Below, piece after piece: positions 6,254 through 8,800 of a DNA stretch of 8,800 nucleotides. The first letter of the stretch is position 1; each line of letters starts with the position of its first letter. A program made the translations under genes and the position numbers. The DNA is from Armatimonadota bacterium (GTDB taxonomy: Bacteria; Armatimonadota; UBA5829): positions 1-8,800 of the forward strand of contig JAEWSK010000065.1 of the NCBI GenBank assembly GCA_023398345.1, written 5' to 3'. The notes under the pieces are model-generated. The model made no database searches, had not been told where the DNA came from, and was given only the letters and a program-made list of their open reading frames with translations.

Positions 6254-8125
6254 CTAAATTTCCGAGCGCAGCGCCATCGCCGCGGGCATACCAGCCGCAC
6301 GTTTGGCTGGCGCGATTGTTGCAAGTATTGTCAGCAGCATTCCAGCTCCGACACTTATAAGAAAAGTCTGCAATATGCCGACCGCGCTCATTGCAGTCAC
6401 CATATCCCATCCTCTGGTTATTCCTGCCATAAGCACTATAGACCCGAAGCCTACTACCCAGCCCATCACTGATGCGCAGATGCCCAGCAGACCACTTTCA
6501 ATTAGGAACAAAATAACAACAAAGCTGTCCAGCGCGCCCAAGCATTTCATTGTGCCTATCTCTTTGAAACGCTCCGTCACAGCCATAAGCATGCTGTTGG
6601 TAATACCGACTGTGCAGACAAGAAGCGACATTACAACAAGCCAGATCATTCGGTATTTGCTGTTGCGGTCGGAAACAAAAACATAGTCACCGCTTTCTAG
6701 CTTAGTAGAGCCGGCGGACCTGTTTTTGATTATATTTGCAGCGATCTTGCGACCGTCGGTATTTACTATCATTATATTGCCCATGTCAGCAGTGCGCATG
6801 TCCGGATTCTTTGCCAGCGCAAGAGCTTCGTCGAGCGTAATCGCGTATTTTTGGGCAAGTTTGTCGATTGTAGTTGACTTGACTTGATTAAAGACAGCGT
6901 TGCACTTGACGCGTGATTCCAATGCCTTAATTCTCATAGGATGATTAAATATCGCATCATTGAGCGCAGCCGCCTTGAACGCCTTGCCGGTGCCTACCAG
7001 CCTCTTGGATATTGAGAGAGGCACACCCGCGCGATTTGCTTCGGAAATACTGATGTCCTGATCCATCGCCGCATCGGCATATATTGGCTTTAGCGCGCTG
7101 GCATCCTCGCGCAAAAGATCAACCATAACTAACCCATTAAACACAGGATACTCATGCTCGAACTTGCGCGCGACTTTTTTTGGCAAACCAGCTGCAATTG
7201 CATCATCGACATTTACGTCTCTTGCATTCGCAATGTCCGCAAACACCGGCAAATGCTCTCTCAATCGCTCTACGACGCCAGACTCGCCAAACATATCGGG
7301 ATTGTCTCGAAGCACAGTGTTAAGTTCTGTCCCCTTGAATGTCCCTGGAGTCTTTGATGCAGCATTTACAGCATTTGGCACTGCAGCAACAGAGCCGGAT
7401 GGAACGGCTGCCATTGCCATAGCAACCAACTCCTTGGGAATGCCGGCTTTTGCAGCATCTGCCTTGCTGATATTTTTGTTTAATGCGGTCGCGATAAAAA
7501 TCGGATCGATATTGCCGGGGTGCTCGCGCAAATAATCGGCAACTGACGCCGCACTGCATGATGCGCATAGTCGTGACGCCTTCTTCGCAAGGCTCTCAGG
7601 AACACCGGCTTTAACAGCATCGGCAATTTTTATGTCCGCCCCAGCAAAAATGCTCAGATAAAGTGGAAGATCTTTCTCAAATAATTGAAGACTCTTCCAC
7701 TCTTCTTTTGCACGGGCAAGATTTTTGACAGCATTTTTTTCTTTGAACTGGCCAATGATTATCGTTGCAAGACTGAATTTTGTTTCATCGGCCAAAAGCG
7801 ACTTCTTAATGACTTCTTCGGAAATGCCGGATGCCAATCCGACTTCTACAGGTATCGGCTTGTAGACATCCTGTGTACCGGGCCCCTTTACCTGACCGTC
7901 AACTTGAACGTATCCCGGGGTAACTTTCGGCGCAATGGGCCATTGCATAAGATACTGCGTAAGCACGGTTGCTAAAAACGCGATACCTAAAAATATTCCG
8001 CCCGCAGTGACCATAGACCGCCAGAAGCGTATTTTCAGGCTGTTCATACTAATCTTGAACGCGCGATGCAGGGGAAGCTGGGCTTGCCTACCTACAACCG
8101 GTTTATTTGCGCTTCTTTTTGACAC
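6254..8125 (-). CDS. FtsX/MacB-type ABC permease with a large repeat-containing extracytoplasmic insert
   Basis: A 623-residue permease with MacB-like topology. One membrane segment lies near the N-terminus (about 38-58), followed by a very long extracytoplasmic region (about 62-490). Three more segments follow (about 492-514, 541-567, 577-605) with FtsX hallmarks TERFKEIGTMKCLGALDSF and FLIESGLLGICASVMGWVVG. MacB-type inserts are usually about 200-250 residues; this one is about 430. It carries at least four copies of a motif: DIKIADAVKAGVPESLA (164-180), NISKADAAKAGIPKEL (218-233), DVNVDDAIAAGLPKKVA (303-319) and DISISEANRAGVPLSIS (357-373). Weaker relatives lie near 95-110 and 428-441. A CxxC pair is at Cys187/190. 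The GTG start follows GGGAGG (8134-8139) by 8 nt and overlaps the PqqD-like gene by 23 bp, implying translational coupling. With the ATPase it would form an exporter or mechanotransmission system; the substrate is unknown. Confidence 0.9.
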   Translation of the reverse strand: MSKRSANKPVVGRQAQLPLHRAFKISMNSLKIRFWRSMVTAGGIFLGIAFLATVLTQYLMQWPIAPKVTPGYVQVDGQVKGPGTQDVYKPIPVEVGLASGISEEVIKKSLLADETKFSLATIIIGQFKEKNAVKNLARAKEEWKSLQLFEKDLPLYLSIFAGADIKIADAVKAGVPESLAKKASRLCASCSAASVADYLREHPGNIDPIFIATALNKNISKADAAKAGIPKELVAMAMAAVPSGSVAAVPNAVNAASKTPGTFKGTELNTVLRDNPDMFGESGVVERLREHLPVFADIANARDVNVDDAIAAGLPKKVARKFEHEYPVFNGLVMVDLLREDASALKPIYADAAMDQDISISEANRAGVPLSISKRLVGTGKAFKAAALNDAIFNHPMRIKALESRVKCNAVFNQVKSTTIDKLAQKYAITLDEALALAKNPDMRTADMGNIMIVNTDGRKIAANIIKNRSAGSTKLESGDYVFVSDRNSKYRMIWLVVMSLLVCTVGITNSMLMAVTERFKEIGTMKCLGALDSFVVILFLIESGLLGICASVMGWVVGFGSIVLMAGITRGWDMVTAMSAVGILQTFLISVGAGMLLTILATIAPAKRAAGMPAAMALRSEI

Positions 8126-8555
8126 TGGACTTGCCTCCCGGAGACATAAGGCCGATAAGGTTGCGCTTTGCGAGGGTCTGCAAGAACGTCGTCACCGACG
8201 CCTCCGCTTCCCGACGGGTCAGTTTGTACTCTTTAACGAGACCCTGAACTATACCGTCGACATTGCGCTCTCCGTCGCAAAGCTCCCAGACAAACGAGCC
8301 GACCTCATCGAGACCGAGTTTGCGGCTGTCGGGAAGCTTTTTGGCCATTTTTATATATGAAATTATCTTTTTGACTGCCCGCGCGATTTTGTCTTCGCGC
8401 AACGGAATCGACAGAACAACTTCACTGCCGGTGCGCTCCCACGTAACAATCGGGTGGCGCACTGGAACCACCGCCAAAGCGTCTTTGCGCTCGACTTTCG
8501 GCTTGCGCAGAACTATTGGAACGTATTTACCTATCGTCTCACTTAGTGCGCTCAT
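8103..8555 (-). CDS. PqqD-like (RiPP recognition element) protein
   Basis: A 150-residue protein whose second half matches the PqqD fold pattern. LDEVGSFVWELCDGERNVDGI (82-102) corresponds to the usual 'L(N/D)xxGxxIWxLCDGxRTV' segment. It is followed by GLVKEYKLTRREAEASVTTF and LQTLAKRNLIGLM (126-137). Such winged-helix proteins bind leader peptides and present them to radical SAM or other maturases, and some also act as adaptors beside ABC exporters. It is longer than stand-alone PqqD (about 90 aa): residues 1-45 form an extra N-terminus, and a lysine-rich tail (SSVKKKRK) closes the chain. No signal peptide or membrane segment is seen, so it is probably cytoplasmic. No clear ribosome binding site precedes the ATG at 8555. 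The gene overlaps the downstream permease by 23 bp. The partner may be the nearby radical SAM/SPASM enzyme or one outside the window. Confidence 0.8.
   Translation of the reverse strand: MSALSETIGKYVPIVLRKPKVERKDALAVVPVRHPIVTWERTGSEVVLSIPLREDKIARAVKKIISYIKMAKKLPDSRKLGLDEVGSFVWELCDGERNVDGIVQGLVKEYKLTRREAEASVTTFLQTLAKRNLIGLMSPGGKSSVKKKRK
8134..8139 (-). promoter_or_regulatory. Ribosome binding site of the permease gene
   Basis: GGGAGG on the minus strand, 8 nt before the GTG at 8125, lies inside the end of the PqqD-like gene. It decides the permease start and supports coupled translation of the two genes. Confidence 0.7.
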
Positions 8556-8615
8556 AATATTTTTTTCGTCTGTAAACAGTCAACTCAATTTTGCGCTTAA
8601 CAATTAAGATCACGC
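8556..8615 (-). other. Short A/T-rich spacer before the PqqD-like gene
   Basis: This 60-bp spacer has no hairpin and no clear terminator, consistent with read-through from the upstream gene. A TTGACT...TATTAT pair is present, but its -10 overlaps the ATG. Confidence 0.4.
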
Positions 8616-8798
8616 TCAATGACACTTTATCAGATTGCAAATGCGCTCGGCTGTATCCTCACCCTCGCTGTGCGTCACACGGACTCCCAGTAGGCGGTTT
8701 GAATCCACACAATGCCACACGTAGCCCGTCAGCACCTCGGGAAACTTACAAAGCGTAAACGAATACGCCGCCGCTTTGACAGTCTGCTTAAATCCCGC
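8616..8798 (-). CDS. C-terminal end of an unidentified protein (cut by window edge)
   Basis: An open frame enters from the right edge and gives 60 residues before a TGA at 8616-8618, 60 bp upstream of the PqqD-like gene and on the same strand. The other two minus-strand frames are broken by stops. The segment contains FTLCKFPEVLTGYVWHCVDS and ends ERICNLIKCH, with four cysteines in 60 residues. I do not recognise a family. A distant resemblance to the end of a glycosidase-like barrel (aromatic GYVWH after a Pro) is only an impression. Its position suggests it is the preceding gene of the same operon. Confidence 0.5.
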   Translation of the reverse strand, partial: AGFKQTVKAAAYSFTLCKFPEVLTGYVWHCVDSNRLLGVRVTHSEGEDTAERICNLIKCH

Positions 8799-8800
8799 AC

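Noticed and set aside
6223..6324. Upstream start for the ATPase adding 34 residues
   Set aside because: The added residues overlap the permease gene and resemble nothing in the family. The ATG at 6222 gives a normal ATPase N-terminus.
6303..6686. 127-codon open frame on the plus strand
   Set aside because: It is antisense to the FtsX-type membrane segments. Its hydrophobic character comes from reading the opposite strand of a membrane-protein gene.
8103..8125. Overlap between the PqqD-like gene and the permease as a possible frameshift or broken fusion
   Set aside because: The permease has its own GGGAGG site 8 nt before its GTG, and both proteins are complete. Overlapping genes explain it better.
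8553..8588. TTGACT-17 nt-TATTAT as a promoter for the PqqD-like gene
   Set aside because: The -10 overlaps the ATG, so the transcript would begin inside the gene. It could work only with a later start, for which there is no good candidate.

Overview
This window appears to come from a mid-GC bacterium. The pairing of a B12-binding radical SAM/DUF2344 fusion protein with an RNase G gene is common in Firmicutes, Armatimonadota and related Terrabacteria. The FtsX-type exporter beside a PqqD-like protein would also fit Armatimonadota. That placement is an inference from gene content, not from a marker gene. Strong Shine-Dalgarno sequences, GTG starts and a sigma70-type promoter are visible.

Layout, left to right. 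(1) A minus-strand pair: the fused B12/radical SAM-DUF2344 gene (about 1148-3646), then RNase G (start at 1082, running off the left edge). They are 65 bp apart with no terminator between them and probably share the near-consensus promoter at 3704-3733. (2) A short divergent promoter region (about 3647-3812) with a 12-bp palindrome overlapping the likely rightward -35 box. (3) A plus-strand radical SAM protein with a SPASM-like C-terminus (3813-5231). (4) A 241-bp non-coding convergent gap (5232-5472) packed with at least six hairpins plus a probable terminator. (5) A minus-strand operon, in transcription order: the C-terminal end of an unidentified gene (8616-8798), a PqqD-like protein (8103-8555), a MacB/FtsX-type permease with a very large extracytoplasmic insert (6254-8125), and its ABC ATPase (5473-6222). 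The permease start lies inside the PqqD-like gene, and the ATPase starts 31 bp after the permease stop.

Reading of the locus. Radical SAM/SPASM enzymes and PqqD-like proteins (RiPP recognition elements) often work together on ribosomally made peptides, and MacB-type ABC systems often export peptides. The right-hand 5 kb could therefore be a small peptide-maturation and export system. No precursor peptide is visible, and the radical SAM gene is convergent with the transporter operon rather than part of it, so this is a hypothesis. The most unusual single item is the permease: its extracytoplasmic part, about 430 residues long, carries a degenerate repeated motif of the form I-x-x-x-[D/E]-A-x-x-A-G-[VIL]-P that I do not recognise from the family.
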